Notes: a model not told the origin generated them from the sequence alone. A stretch of DNA of 64,000 bases from G965276675 sp965276675 (GCA_965276675.1 OZ255624.1:4712001-4776000); one strand, 5' to 3'; numbered from the stretch's first letter, positions 8,272 through 17,679 are shown. Numbers and translations: made by a program.

Positions 8272-9282
8272 ATGATGCAGCGGGTTTTTTCAGGAATTCA
8301 ACCGTCAGGTCGGCCGACGCTGGGCAACTACCTGGGCGCGATCAGAAACTGGGTCCGCCTACAAGCCGATCACTCGTGCATATGGTGTATTGTAGACCTG
8401 CATGCAATCACGGCTTGGCAGGAGCCACAGGAATTACGTGACCAATCGCTAGAGATGGCAGCCGTCCTTCTGGCGTGTGGTGTAGATCCCAGTAATCACA
8501 TGCTGTTCCTACAGTCGTCTGTCCGTGCCCATGTTCAACTTGCTTGGATCTTCAACTGCGTGTCCCGCATTGGTTGGCTCAATCGGATGACGCAGTTTAA
8601 GGACAAAGCAGGTAAAGACCGGGAAAACGCCTCATCAGGGCTATATGTTTATCCAAATCTAATGGCTGCTGATATCCACGCTTATCATGCAACACGCGTT
8701 CCAGTTGGTGACGATCAGCGGCAGCATTTAGAGCTCGCGAACGATATCGCGCAAAAATTCAACCACGATTATGGAATGGATTACTTTCCAACCATTGAGC
8801 CGATTATTCATGGTCCGGCCGCCCGCGTTATGAGTCTGCGTGACGGGACGAGGAAGATGTCTAAGTCTGATCCGTCGGATCAAAGTCGCATTAATTTAAG
8901 TGATGACTCAGAGACGATCGCCGCGAAGATCAAGCGCGCAAAAACCGATCCGCTTGCGCTCCCGTCTGAGGTTGCAGGGCTTTCAGGTCGTCCTGAGGCT
9001 CGTAATCTTGTTGGGATCTACGCTGCTCTAACTGATACCGATCAATCGACGGTGCTGCAAGAGTTCGGCAACCAGGGATTTGGGGCGTTTAAATCCGCGC
9101 TGACCGGGTTGATCATTGAAGAACTGGCTCCGATCCGGATGGAAACCAGCCGCATCCTTGATGACCGATCGGGCCTGATCGAGATATTGCGGAACGGTGC
9201 GGCAAGGGCATCATCTATCGCTGAGCCAATCGTTCGCGAGGCCGAGCGCTTGGTTGGTTTCGCCGATGTCCGCCATCTTTGA
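8272..9282 (+). CDS. trpS: tryptophanyl-tRNA synthetase
   Basis: This class I aminoacyl-tRNA synthetase charges tRNA-Trp. From the ATG at 8272 it is 336 residues. The open frame extends upstream into murJ, but the family starts at R-V-F-S-G-I-Q-P-S-G, which fixes the start here (8275 is an alternative). The HIGH-equivalent is PTLGN (residues 15-19) and the KMSKS loop is intact (195-199); the ATP and tryptophan pocket motif VPVGDDQRQH is also present. It lies one base after the murJ stop and converges on the LpoA-like gene with only 11 bp between. Confidence 0.97.
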   Translation: MMQRVFSGIQPSGRPTLGNYLGAIRNWVRLQADHSCIWCIVDLHAITAWQEPQELRDQSLEMAAVLLACGVDPSNHMLFLQSSVRAHVQLAWIFNCVSRIGWLNRMTQFKDKAGKDRENASSGLYVYPNLMAADIHAYHATRVPVGDDQRQHLELANDIAQKFNHDYGMDYFPTIEPIIHGPAARVMSLRDGTRKMSKSDPSDQSRINLSDDSETIAAKIKRAKTDPLALPSEVAGLSGRPEARNLVGIYAALTDTDQSTVLQEFGNQGFGAFKSALTGLIIEELAPIRMETSRILDDRSGLIEILRNGAARASSIAEPIVREAERLVGFADVRHL

Positions 9283-9293
9283 AGAGATGTTGA

Positions 9294-10553
9294 TCATAGT
9301 CCGGGCGATGTCCCGGGCTGTGGGGCGGGTTCAAGCATCTCTGAGCTGCCTAGTCCTACTCGAAACACCGCGAGGCTACGACGGACCGTGCCATCAGGCA
9401 TTAGAGCGAACCAACCATCACTTCCAATGTAGCCTCCCTGCTGAGTCAAAAACGAAAAATCGGCTTCGTTGGCTTTGCTTAACGCATTGGCTACCAGAGC
9501 AGCATCATACGCCAGATCAGCGAGGGGCGGTGGAGAGATCCCATATTTCGCTGCATATTCGCGTTCCAATGTAGTACGATTGGTCAGATCCGGGGCAGCA
9601 TACCAACCACGCTGCACTGCTCCCGAGCCGCTTGTTGGATTGGCCCACAATGCAGGCCCGATCACTTGGACGCTCGAACGATCTATATCATAGTAGGGAA
9701 GAAGCGCTGCAATTTCCTGCAGAGCGTCGCCGGTGTCAGCAAGCAGTAACACGTCAAATGAGGGAGGTGGGATGGGCGTCTTCTGTAAATCCTGTGCCTG
9801 ATGACGACCTTCGGGCGTTCCCAAAGCGCGCGCAGCCTTGAGTTTGGCATCAATCGGTCCCCGGCGATTAGCGTAGTCAGAAATCTCCCGCACGCCTAAA
9901 GTGACAGAAGCTGCTCCGGCACCATGCATTCTTATCCTTGGTGGAGGCAAACCAGCCGACTCCACTGCTTGCGTGTATGCCGTCGCCATTGCTTGCCCAA
10001 AGTCGCTAGCCGGCAACAAAGCGGCAAACTGTGATCTTCCTTTGCTCTGCGCGACAGCCACCAGCCTTTTTACCTGTTGGACCGGCGAGATACCTAAGGG
10101 CCATACACCGGGCTGAGCTTGCGAAGAGTCGTTGGTAAACGCGATTACGGGGATGCCGGCTGCGCGTGCAACCGGCGCAACGCTGGCGGTTTCAGCGGAC
10201 GTCAAGGGCCCTATTATTATGCTATCGTAATTGGTGACCGCAACCTGAACCGCGTTTGCCGCACCCACGGCGGTTCCTTGGGTGTCAAGGACGTCTAGCT
10301 TGACCCTGCTATCATCCGCGAGAGCCAGTTGCGCGGCTTGCAGAAGAATCTGCCCCAACTCCGCACGTGAACCGGTTATCGGAAGCAGAATCGCCGCCTT
10401 CCCGGACTGCCCAAGTGGAGAAGCGCTTGCGCCCAGCGAGTTTGGCCCATTGGACCCAATTCGATACTCACTGCCATAGCGACCGTCGGATGGGCCGGCG
10501 CAGCCTGCTACCGAAATACCGACCACTAGGAGAAGGAATGCTCGTTTCCGCAT
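9294..10553 (-). CDS. LpoA-type penicillin-binding protein activator lipoprotein
   Basis: This 419-residue lipoprotein has a signal peptide ending in the lipobox VAGC, with lipidated Cys18. The mature part looks like a type I periplasmic binding protein fold (KAAILLPITG at its start, then IIGPLTS and VIAFTND motifs), as in the C-terminal domain of LpoA/YraM and the amino acid ABC substrate-binding family. It lies divergent from rsmI, the same arrangement as lpoA-rsmI in enterobacteria, which supports a role in activating PBP1-type peptidoglycan synthases. The TPR N-domain of E. coli LpoA is missing, so the function is inferred. Its start region overlaps that of rsmI by 16 bp. Confidence 0.75.
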   Translation of the reverse strand: MRKRAFLLLVVGISVAGCAGPSDGRYGSEYRIGSNGPNSLGASASPLGQSGKAAILLPITGSRAELGQILLQAAQLALADDSRVKLDVLDTQGTAVGAANAVQVAVTNYDSIIIGPLTSAETASVAPVARAAGIPVIAFTNDSSQAQPGVWPLGISPVQQVKRLVAVAQSKGRSQFAALLPASDFGQAMATAYTQAVESAGLPPPRIRMHGAGAASVTLGVREISDYANRRGPIDAKLKAARALGTPEGRHQAQDLQKTPIPPPSFDVLLLADTGDALQEIAALLPYYDIDRSSVQVIGPALWANPTSGSGAVQRGWYAAPDLTNRTTLEREYAAKYGISPPPLADLAYDAALVANALSKANEADFSFLTQQGGYIGSDGWFALMPDGTVRRSLAVFRVGLGSSEMLEPAPQPGTSPGL

Positions 10554-11431
10554 CGCCGGCGTCTCCCAAAGACAATCGAGACAGCCACTCTATCCCGTTC
10601 CATGGCCTTTTGCTTGTTTCCACGCCGATCGGCAACCTTGGAGATATCTCAGCGCGGGCCCGAGACGCGTTGGCTCAATGCCACCTGGTCTTGTGTGAAG
10701 ACACCCGCCGCACAGGTCGATTGCTGGCGGCGATGAATATTCACGCTCGCACCGAAACTTTGAATGAGCATAATGAAGATGCCCGAATTCAACTTATAAT
10801 CGCTAGGCTTCGCGCCGACGAGACCATTGCATTGGTTTCTGATGCTGGGACGCCCATTATATCGGACCCTGGATATCGTCTGGTCCGCGCTGTGGTTGCA
10901 GCGGATATTCCAGTCACTGCCATCCCTGGGCCAAATGCCGCGGTAACTGCGCTAATCCTTTCTGGATTACCTCCGTTGCCATTTATGTTTTTAGGCTTTC
11001 CTCCCCCGAAGCAGGCTGCCCGTAGAGCCGCTTTCAGCGGTCTACGCGCAGTGGAAAGGGCCGGTTTGTCGACAACTTTGATTTGGCATGAAGCGCCGCA
11101 CCGGCTGCGAGAGACGCTCGAAGACTTGCTACGCGTCTTCGGAGACAGAAATGCGGCGGTTGCTCGGGAATTAACCAAACGCTTCGAGATAGTGCGTCGC
11201 GGTAAGGTGAGTGATCTTTTGGATCTTTTTCAACGTGAATTGCCGCGAGGAGAGATCACCCTCGTTATCGGTCCTGCCGAGGAAGATGATCCGGAAGATC
11301 TTGATGAACGTCTGAGAAATGCACTCGCTACGGAAACGGTGAAAGACGCGGCAGCCCTTGTGAGCGCGGCTACCGGCTTACCAAGGAAGCTTGTCTATGG
11401 GCGCGCACTGCAGCTTCGCGAAGAGACTTGA
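10538..11431 (+). CDS. rsmI: 16S rRNA (cytidine1402-2'-O)-methyltransferase RsmI
   Basis: This tetrapyrrole-methylase-fold enzyme 2'-O-methylates C1402 of 16S rRNA using SAM. I start it at the ATG 10538, preceded by AGGAGAAGGA; that gives 297 residues, near the family norm. The motifs L-V-S-T-P-I-G-N-L-G-D (26-36), CEDTRRTG (53-60), SDAGTPIISDPG (101-112) and PGPNA (130-134) are all intact. The 5' end overlaps the start of the divergent lipoprotein gene. The 3' end overlaps the convergent queG gene by 37 bp. yraN, often next, is absent. Confidence 0.96.
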   Translation: MLVSASPASPKDNRDSHSIPFHGLLLVSTPIGNLGDISARARDALAQCHLVLCEDTRRTGRLLAAMNIHARTETLNEHNEDARIQLIIARLRADETIALVSDAGTPIISDPGYRLVRAVVAADIPVTAIPGPNAAVTALILSGLPPLPFMFLGFPPPKQAARRAAFSGLRAVERAGLSTTLIWHEAPHRLRETLEDLLRVFGDRNAAVARELTKRFEIVRRGKVSDLLDLFQRELPRGEITLVIGPAEEDDPEDLDERLRNALATETVKDAAALVSAATGLPRKLVYGRALQLREET

Positions 11432-12528
11432 CGTAGCTCTTCCACTGCCCAGGCCGCAGCCTCAGCCACAATCGGATCTGGATCTTGCAGCAGCGCGCGA
11501 GCGTAAGGCAACAAATTCAAATCCTCTGAATTACCGACTGCGATCATAACGTTGCGGATAAAACGGTTACGGCCAATTCGCTTGATTGGCGAGCCCGCGA
11601 ACATTGTTCGGAACTCGCTATCATTCAAGCCCGCCAGTTCAGAGAGTGGCGGCGAGATTAGACATTCTCGGCCGACGAATTGCGGGTGGATCGTGGGATG
11701 AGCAAACTTGTTCCACGGGCAAACCGCAAGGCAATCATCACAGCCATATACACGATTGCCAATTGCCTTCCGAAATTCTTTCGGAACTGGTCCTTTATGC
11801 TCAATCGTGAGATACGAGATGCAGCGCGACGCGTCGAGCTTGTAGGCTGATGGAAACGCTTTTGTTGGACAAATGTCGAGGCATCGCGAACACGAACCGC
11901 AATGATCGGTTGCTTTTTGGTCTGGTTCAAGTTCAATCGTTGTGTAGATTTCGCCGAGCAGAAGCCATGAGCCATGCGAGCGAGAAACAAGATTGGTATG
12001 TTTGCCTTGCCACCCGAGTCCACTGTTCTGGGCCAGCGGCTTTTCCATAACCGGAGCAGTGTCTACAAAAACCTTTACTTCGGAGCCAAATCGAGAAACA
12101 ATAAACTGAGCAAGATGCTTTAGTTTTCCTTTGATAACATCATGATAGTCCCGGTTGCGGGCATAAACCGAAACGGCGGCGCATTTTGGTTTCGCCACGG
12201 CTTCAAGAGGATCATCACTAGGAGAATATGATAGTCCGACTGCGATAACGCTTCTTGCCTCAGACCACAGCGCCCGAGGATGACTTCTCTGATCGGATCT
12301 TGTTTCCAGCCATCCCATATCGCCTTGATAGCCTGCCCCAATAAATGCCCTTAATCTCTCGTTGAGTTCCGGCCCAAGATGAGCGTCGCAAAAACCCACG
12401 GCATCAAACCCGGCCAGCAGTGCGCGCTCACGAATCTGTCGTGTCGCTTGATTCCGACCAGCAATGTTCAGGGCAGCTCTGGAGTTGCCCTTCGGCATGG
12501 AGGTGGAATAAGCAAGCTTTGAGGCCAT
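11395..12528 (-). CDS. queG: epoxyqueuosine reductase QueG
   Basis: This cobalamin-dependent iron-sulfur enzyme performs the last step of queuosine synthesis, reducing epoxyqueuosine to queuosine in tRNA. From the ATG at 12528 it is 377 residues. Two ferredoxin-type 4Fe-4S motifs occur, C-G-S-C-S-R-C-x3-C-P (from about 210) and C-D-D-C-x3-C-P (from about 263), plus the active-site VDTAPVMEK motif and a C-terminal HEAT-like helix pair. The start lies 5 nt after the queF stop, which favours it over a longer upstream frame overlapping queF. It is the third gene of tgt-queF-queG; the 3' end runs 37 bp into rsmI from the other strand. Confidence 0.95.
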   Translation of the reverse strand: MASKLAYSTSMPKGNSRAALNIAGRNQATRQIRERALLAGFDAVGFCDAHLGPELNERLRAFIGAGYQGDMGWLETRSDQRSHPRALWSEARSVIAVGLSYSPSDDPLEAVAKPKCAAVSVYARNRDYHDVIKGKLKHLAQFIVSRFGSEVKVFVDTAPVMEKPLAQNSGLGWQGKHTNLVSRSHGSWLLLGEIYTTIELEPDQKATDHCGSCSRCLDICPTKAFPSAYKLDASRCISYLTIEHKGPVPKEFRKAIGNRVYGCDDCLAVCPWNKFAHPTIHPQFVGRECLISPPLSELAGLNDSEFRTMFAGSPIKRIGRNRFIRNVMIAVGNSEDLNLLPYARALLQDPDPIVAEAAAWAVEELRQVSSRSCSARP

Positions 12529-12533
12529 TGTAT

Positions 12534-13001
12534 TTAACCGCGGCCGCGATACGGTCGGACACTTTGTTTCGGTATCCACACGTCCTTCGGTGGTGCACCC
12601 GACTGCCAAAACACGTCGATTGGGATTCCACCGCGTGGATACCAATATGCACCGATACGGAACCAGATAGGCTTCAGTAGCTTACACAAGCGCTGGCCAA
12701 CCTCCATTGTGCAAGCTTCATGAAATGCTCCATGATTACGATATGAAGCCATGAAGACCTTGAGCGACTTGCTCTCAACAATCCACTTTGCCGGTATGTA
12801 GTCGATCATCACGTGAGCAAAATCCGGTTGACCAGTAAGTGGGCAGAGAGAGGTAAACTCAGGACAAGTAAACCTGACCAAGTAGAGACTTTCGACCGCA
12901 GGATTTGCAACACGCTCCAACAACGCTTCATTTGGACTGTCTGGCGGTCGCACATGATGCCCGAGCAGTGTAAGCGTGGGAGCTGTATGGTGCTCAGTCA
13001 T
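12534..13001 (-). CDS. queF: 7-cyano-7-deazaguanine reductase QueF (NADPH)
   Basis: This T-fold enzyme reduces the nitrile of preQ0 to preQ1, supplying the base that Tgt inserts into tRNA. It is the 155-residue unimodular type. The catalytic Cys is in S-L-C-P-L-T-G-Q-P-D (C53, with D60), and the QueF signature E-S-K-S-L-K (76-81) is present with the R-N-H-x3-H-E stretch. It overlaps the tgt stop by 8 nt and is followed by queG after 5 nt, so the whole pathway from preQ0 reduction to queuosine except queA is made from one operon. Confidence 0.97.
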   Translation of the reverse strand: MTEHHTAPTLTLLGHHVRPPDSPNEALLERVANPAVESLYLVRFTCPEFTSLCPLTGQPDFAHVMIDYIPAKWIVESKSLKVFMASYRNHGAFHEACTMEVGQRLCKLLKPIWFRIGAYWYPRGGIPIDVFWQSGAPPKDVWIPKQSVRPYRGRG

Positions 13002-14142
13002 TGTCGTATCGCGATCCCGCCCAACGCGCTCTCACCGAGTCCGCATAACGCAGAAATTGACGCGCCTTTATAGCAGCACGGGTTTGATGCATAAGTCTCT
13101 GGTAATAGTGAATGTTATGCCATGTCAGGAGCATTGGGCCTAACATTTCGCGAGCGCGGAATAAGTGGTGAAGATAAGCCCGGCTATAACTGGCGCAAGC
13201 TGGACAGTCACATTCTTCGTCAAGAGCACCAGGATCGTCTGCAAAGCGCGCGTTCCGGAGGTTGATCAAGCCGGAGCTTGTGTAGGCGCGTGCGGTTCTG
13301 CCCGAGCGTGTGGGAATTACGCAGTCAAACATATCGATGCCGCGCTGAACTGCATGCAAGATGTCGTCGGGAGTTCCGACACCCATGAGGTATCGGGGAG
13401 CGTCAGTTGGTAGGTGTGGGATCGTCATATCTAGTACATTTAACATGACCACCTGTCCTTCGCCAACAGCCAAGCCTCCTATGGCATAACCGTCAAAGTC
13501 ATAGTGCTTGAGAGCGCCGGCTGATCGAACACGCAAGTCGGGGAACACACCACCTTGGGCAATGCCGAATAGTCCGTATCCTCTACGCGATTTGAATGCT
13601 TTTCGCGCGAGACCGGCCCAGCGCATCGACATCTCCATAGATGCCTCAGCGTTTTGATAGGTTGCTGGGTAGGCATGACATTCATCCAAGGCCATCGAGA
13701 TCGTTGAATCGAGTTTTCGTTGCGCCTCCATGGCGATAGCAGGAGTGAGGCGCACGGAGCTGCCGTCAAGGTGCGATTGGAACGTAACGCCATCGGCGTC
13801 AATTTTCCTGCGCCCCGACAGCGACATGATCTGGTATCCTCCAGAGTCGGTTAGGATTGGACCGGGCCAATGCATAAAGCGATGAAGTCCACCCTGCGCC
13901 TCAATGCGGCCTGCCCCTGGACGCAGCATTAGGTGGTAAGTGTTTCCCAAAATGCACTGACATCCTGCCGTGCGCAGCGCATCGGCGGTCATAGCTTTTA
14001 CAGTACCGGAAGTGCCAACCGCCATGAAGGCAGGTGTTTCTATGGGTCCGTGTGCCGTTGATAACATGCCTGCGCGGGCTGCGGCGTCGACCTCGGAGAT
14101 TGCGAATTGAAACTCATGAACTGAGGTTACAGAGGTTGCCAT
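12994..14142 (-). CDS. tgt: queuine/preQ1 tRNA-guanine transglycosylase
   Basis: This enzyme swaps G34 for preQ1 in the anticodons of tRNAs for Asp, Asn, His and Tyr. I use the ATG at 14142 (382 residues, normal length); an in-frame start up to 14286 would add 48 residues not seen in the family. Conserved features are DSGGYQ (D99), the nucleophile in F-D-C-V-I-P-T-R (D273) and the zinc site C311, C313, C316 with H342. It leads tgt-queF-queG. queA, the usual partner and pathway step, is absent; phage genes begin about 270 bp upstream, so the phage cluster may have separated tgt from its old neighbour. Confidence 0.97.
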   Translation of the reverse strand: MATSVTSVHEFQFAISEVDAAARAGMLSTAHGPIETPAFMAVGTSGTVKAMTADALRTAGCQCILGNTYHLMLRPGAGRIEAQGGLHRFMHWPGPILTDSGGYQIMSLSGRRKIDADGVTFQSHLDGSSVRLTPAIAMEAQRKLDSTISMALDECHAYPATYQNAEASMEMSMRWAGLARKAFKSRRGYGLFGIAQGGVFPDLRVRSAGALKHYDFDGYAIGGLAVGEGQVVMLNVLDMTIPHLPTDAPRYLMGVGTPDDILHAVQRGIDMFDCVIPTRSGRTARAYTSSGLINLRNARFADDPGALDEECDCPACASYSRAYLHHLFRAREMLGPMLLTWHNIHYYQRLMHQTRAAIKARQFLRYADSVRARWAGSRYDND

Positions 14143-14247
14143 AACACATAGGTAGGACAAAGCTTTGAGCGGTGACAAGATGATGATGCGGCTATCGTCA
14201 CAGTTTGGGAGTTTGTTACCAAGGACGACGGCGGCCTGCTGGTTGAC

Positions 14248-14274
14248 GTCAAGCCCTAGGAAAAAAGGCTTGAC
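14248..14274. repeat. perfect 8-bp inverted repeat between tgt and the phage cluster
   Basis: GTCAAGCC (14248-14255) and GGCTTGAC (14267-14274) flank an 11-base A-rich loop. It lies in the 265-bp space between the divergent tgt and terminase genes. It may be an operator, a weak terminator for tgt-strand readthrough, or a relic of phage junction DNA. No T-run follows. Confidence 0.4.
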
Positions 14275-14299
14275 CAAACACCCCAAATTGGTGTAGGAT
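14270..14299 (+). promoter_or_regulatory. possible sigma70 promoter for the phage structural operon
   Basis: TTGACC at 14270-14275 and TAGGAT at 14294-14299 are separated by 18 bp on the plus strand, about 110 bp upstream of the terminase gene. The -35 element overlaps the right arm of the inverted repeat at 14248-14274, which would allow repression. The match is moderate and the assignment is inference only. Confidence 0.3.
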
Positions 14300-14407
14300 A
14301 ATCTTCATAATCGACTTTGTGCCTGCGCAGTATGCACCTCTCGCTGGCGTGCAGACCAGAGGTATTTCCTTTATCCTCTAACCAACCGTGTTGCCATCGA
14401 AAATACA

Positions 14408-15781
14408 TTGTACTTACGAAGCCGCATACGCGGCAGTATGCGGGCTTGGGCAGAAACAGCCCTTAACGATATCGGTCACCGACCAGCCGCCCATCATTTA
14501 TGTCTTATTTCCGAACTACAGGCTCTTTCAAACGGTCAATTTGATCGGCTTATGATTTTGATGCCCCCCGGTTCGGCGAAATCAACCTATGCATCGGTTC
14601 TTTTTCCGGCTTGGTGGTATACGCAACATCCAAGGACCGCGGTCATCGGTGCATCGCATTCGCTTGCCTTGGCAACACATTTCAGCCGACGCATTAGATC
14701 ATTGATCATTTCTCAAAGTGATTATCTGGGGTTCAATATCTCCTCGAACCAGCGTGCTCTCGATAAATGGAGTACAAGTCAAGGAGGTGACTACGTGTCA
14801 GTAGGCGTGAGAGGTGCGATCACCGGCCGGCGAGCAGATCTAATTATCATTGACGACCCAGTCCGCTCTCAAGCTGAGGCCGAGAGTGAAAGGCAGCGGA
14901 ACCATATCTGGGAATGGTATAAATCAGATGTTGCCACGCGCCTCAAGCCTGGCGGCAGAGTCGTGCTGGTCATGACGCGGTGGCATCCAGACGATCTTGG
15001 TGGTCAACTGCTTGACCAATCACCAGATCAATGGCGAGTACTGCGCCTACCGGCGCTCGCGGAGCCCAACGATCCCCTTGGCCGCCCATCTGGTGCTCCG
15101 CTATGGCCGGAGTGGGAGGATCTCGACGCGCTGACACGCAAGCGTTCTCTTATTGGAGAGCGGGCTTGGTCAGCGTTATTCCAGCAATGCCCACTACCGG
15201 CGGGCAGCAGACTGTTTTCTGTTGAACGGATCGCAGAGGCGCACACTGACCAAAATGGCGAAGCGACGGTGCGCGCCTGGGACCTCGCCGCTACCGGCGC
15301 TACGGGCCGCAATGATCCTGACTGGACCACAGGCGTCAAGTTAACACGAGATGTGATCGGGCGGTATCTAATCCGCGACGTAGTACGAATTCGCGGTACG
15401 CCGCATCAGGTCGAAGAGTTGATTGTCAGCACTGCCCACAAAGATGGCTCAAAGGTTGTTGTTGCCATACCGGAGGATCCAGGTCAGGCAGGGAAAAGTC
15501 AGGCGGCATACCTCACCCGCCAGCTCGCCGGCTTTCATGTCGTCTCTGCACGAGAGACGGGCGCAAAGGCAACACGAGCAATGCCGCTAGCCTCTCAGGT
15601 GGAGGCCGGGAACATCTCCATGGTCAAGGCAAGCTGGGGGCGGGCATTGCTTGATGAAATGCGGGATTTTCCGTGGGGGAAGAAAGACGATCAGGTGGAT
15701 GCCCTAGTCCGGGCTTTTGAGACCCTGGCAGCGAGATCACGGTCACCAAGCTCGCTCGGGGTATCCATTTTCAACCGGTAG
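14408..15781 (+). CDS. phage terminase large subunit
   Basis: This is the DNA-packaging motor: an N-terminal ATPase and C-terminal RNase H-like nuclease. Walker A is M-P-P-G-S-A-K-S-T (52-60) and Walker B L-I-I-I-D-D-P (145-151). In the nuclease half, VRAWDLAATG gives the first acidic residue and KKDDQVDAL near the end gives the last, so both activities look intact. The open frame begins with TTG at 14408; an ATG at 14438 would remove ten residues and may be the true start. No small terminase gene precedes it, so DNA recognition would need another protein or would be non-specific. Its end lies 28 bp before the portal gene. Confidence 0.93.
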   Translation: MYLRSRIRGSMRAWAETALNDIGHRPAAHHLCLISELQALSNGQFDRLMILMPPGSAKSTYASVLFPAWWYTQHPRTAVIGASHSLALATHFSRRIRSLIISQSDYLGFNISSNQRALDKWSTSQGGDYVSVGVRGAITGRRADLIIIDDPVRSQAEAESERQRNHIWEWYKSDVATRLKPGGRVVLVMTRWHPDDLGGQLLDQSPDQWRVLRLPALAEPNDPLGRPSGAPLWPEWEDLDALTRKRSLIGERAWSALFQQCPLPAGSRLFSVERIAEAHTDQNGEATVRAWDLAATGATGRNDPDWTTGVKLTRDVIGRYLIRDVVRIRGTPHQVEELIVSTAHKDGSKVVVAIPEDPGQAGKSQAAYLTRQLAGFHVVSARETGAKATRAMPLASQVEAGNISMVKASWGRALLDEMRDFPWGKKDDQVDALVRAFETLAARSRSPSSLGVSIFNR

Positions 15782-15809
15782 CCGGCTGCACCACAACCTT
15801 TGGAAACCC

Positions 15810-17195
15810 ATGTTTGATACACTCTGCGAGTTGGTCCCCTATGACGGAGATTACCCTGAACGGGTCCGACAGATCATGATACTAAAGCAGGTTCTCGCCG
15901 GAACAATTTACGACGCTTTACCGTATCATTTTCATGAGGAAAGGAGCGAAGCTGGGGAATATATCCCGCTTAGGAAGCGCCGGCCAAGTGTGAGATATCC
16001 GCTATGCAGGATCGTTGTTGAAGACAGTGTGTCTTTGTTATTTAGCGACGGTCACTTCCCAAGTATCGACAGTCCGGATAGCACCGCGCGCGCAGTCCTT
16101 GCGAATATCGTTAAGGAGACGCGACTAAATCAGGTTATGACCGAGGCAGCCATGATCGGCGCGATCGGATCAGTGGCGCTGTTGCTTCGCGTTCTCAAAG
16201 GCCGAATATTTATTGAAGTATTAGACACGTCTTATCTAACTCCTGTTTGGGACCCGACCGCTCCAGATACGTTGGCTCGCGTGGACGAACGTTATAAAGT
16301 GTCTGGCGCTGACCTAGTCAAAAATGGCTATGCTGTAGATGATGTAGGTCAACAATACTGGTTCGCCAGATCATGGGATCAATATGGGGAAACTTGGTTC
16401 GAGCCCTGTCCAGTCGACGGAAGCGTCACACCCATGATTGACGACGCACGGTCCGTTGCACATCAACTCGGCGCGGTGCCAATTGTATGGATCAAGAACC
16501 TACCGGGCAATTCTGCAACCAGGGACAAGAGCGACGGTGGGTGTACTTTTGCCGCGGCGATACATACTCAGGTCGAGATTGACTACCAACTCAGCCAGTT
16601 AGGCCGCGGACTAAAGTATAGCAGCGATCCAACATTGTTACTCAAAGACCCGGCGCTACCCGACGGAGAGCTGATTAGGGGCGCAGGCAACGCCCTGATT
16701 GTGTCAGAGAAAGGCGATGCTCGTCTACTCGAAATTGGAGGCACTGCTTCGGCTGCCGTCATCGATTACGTGCGCACTCTCAGAGAACTTGCGTTAGAAA
16801 GCATTCATGGGAATCGAGCGAGCCCGGAGCGCATAAGCGCAGCACAATCAGGACGGGCGCTAGAGCTTTTAAACCAAGGGTTGATCTGGCTAGCCGATAA
16901 TCTGAGGACAAGTTATGGCGAGAGTGGGATACTCCAGCTTGCTCGACTCATCGTCAGGGCCTCGCAGAGATACAAGTTGGTTGTATTGGGAGAAGCTATC
17001 GACCCAATAGATGTCAACGTCGGCCTTTGTCTAAAATGGCCCCGATGGTATCCAACGACTGCAGATGACAGGCAAAAGGATGTTCAGTCGTTACTTTCAC
17101 TTGTCGCTGCTGGCTGCATTAGTCGTGAGACAGCTCTGAAGGCAATAGCGGCCTGCTACGATATAGAACACATTGCGGACGAATTACCCTGTTAA
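15810..17195 (+). CDS. phage portal protein
   Basis: This 461-residue protein looks like the SPP1 gp6-type portal that forms the dodecameric DNA gate at one capsid vertex. It starts at the ATG 15810; a longer open frame overlaps terminase and was not used. Early residues show an L-x2-R-x-S-V-R-Y-P-L-x-R-I-V-V-E-D segment, common near the start of such portals, then alternating alpha/beta structure and a helical C-terminal half (IDYVRTLRELALESIHGN). Its place directly after terminase and before scaffold and capsid supports the call. No nuclease or protease is fused to it. Confidence 0.85.
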   Translation: MFDTLCELVPYDGDYPERVRQIMILKQVLAGTIYDALPYHFHEERSEAGEYIPLRKRRPSVRYPLCRIVVEDSVSLLFSDGHFPSIDSPDSTARAVLANIVKETRLNQVMTEAAMIGAIGSVALLLRVLKGRIFIEVLDTSYLTPVWDPTAPDTLARVDERYKVSGADLVKNGYAVDDVGQQYWFARSWDQYGETWFEPCPVDGSVTPMIDDARSVAHQLGAVPIVWIKNLPGNSATRDKSDGGCTFAAAIHTQVEIDYQLSQLGRGLKYSSDPTLLLKDPALPDGELIRGAGNALIVSEKGDARLLEIGGTASAAVIDYVRTLRELALESIHGNRASPERISAAQSGRALELLNQGLIWLADNLRTSYGESGILQLARLIVRASQRYKLVVLGEAIDPIDVNVGLCLKWPRWYPTTADDRQKDVQSLLSLVAAGCISRETALKAIAACYDIEHIADELPC

Positions 17196-17222
17196 TTAGC
17201 TCGCATCTTTAAAGAGAATATT

Positions 17223-17633
17223 ATGGACGATGATATGTCACTGGCGGAACCCCGCGCTGACGACGGGCGTGATCCAAAAGAGCTTGAGGCCGAGCCGGAA
17301 GATCAATTGGCAAAACTCAAAGGCAGCTATGAAGCCCGTCTGGTGGTGGCACACCTACGGACCGAAGCAGTGCGCGCAGGAATGATAGATCTGGATGGCT
17401 TGAAGCTGATCGATCTGTCTTCGGTCAAGCTTGGCAGCAACGATGAGATTGTGGGGGGACATAGGTTGATGGAGGAGCTGCGCCGGAACAAGCCCTGGCT
17501 GTTTTCGCAATTGTCGTCGTCAAGCGCGGCTCCGGTGCCTACCTCGCTGCCGGTCAGACCGAAGACAGCAATGGAGATGTCCGAGGAGGAATACCTAGCG
17601 GCTCGTGCAGCCGTCACCAAGTCTCAATTTTAA
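17223..17633 (+). CDS. probable capsid scaffold protein
   Basis: This 136-residue protein is very acidic at the N-terminus (many Asp and Glu in the first 30 residues), then helical and charged, with a Ser/Pro linker near residue 100 and a C-terminal M-S-E-E-E-Y-L-A-A-R-A helix. Such composition and its place between portal and major capsid gene are typical of internal scaffolds. No catalytic motif of a prohead protease is visible. The function is inferred from position and composition. Confidence 0.6.
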   Translation: MDDDMSLAEPRADDGRDPKELEAEPEDQLAKLKGSYEARLVVAHLRTEAVRAGMIDLDGLKLIDLSSVKLGSNDEIVGGHRLMEELRRNKPWLFSQLSSSSAAPVPTSLPVRPKTAMEMSEEEYLAARAAVTKSQF

Positions 17634-17679
17634 CCGGCTCCTTTATCTCCATCACAGGCCAATTTAAATAGGACGTTCC

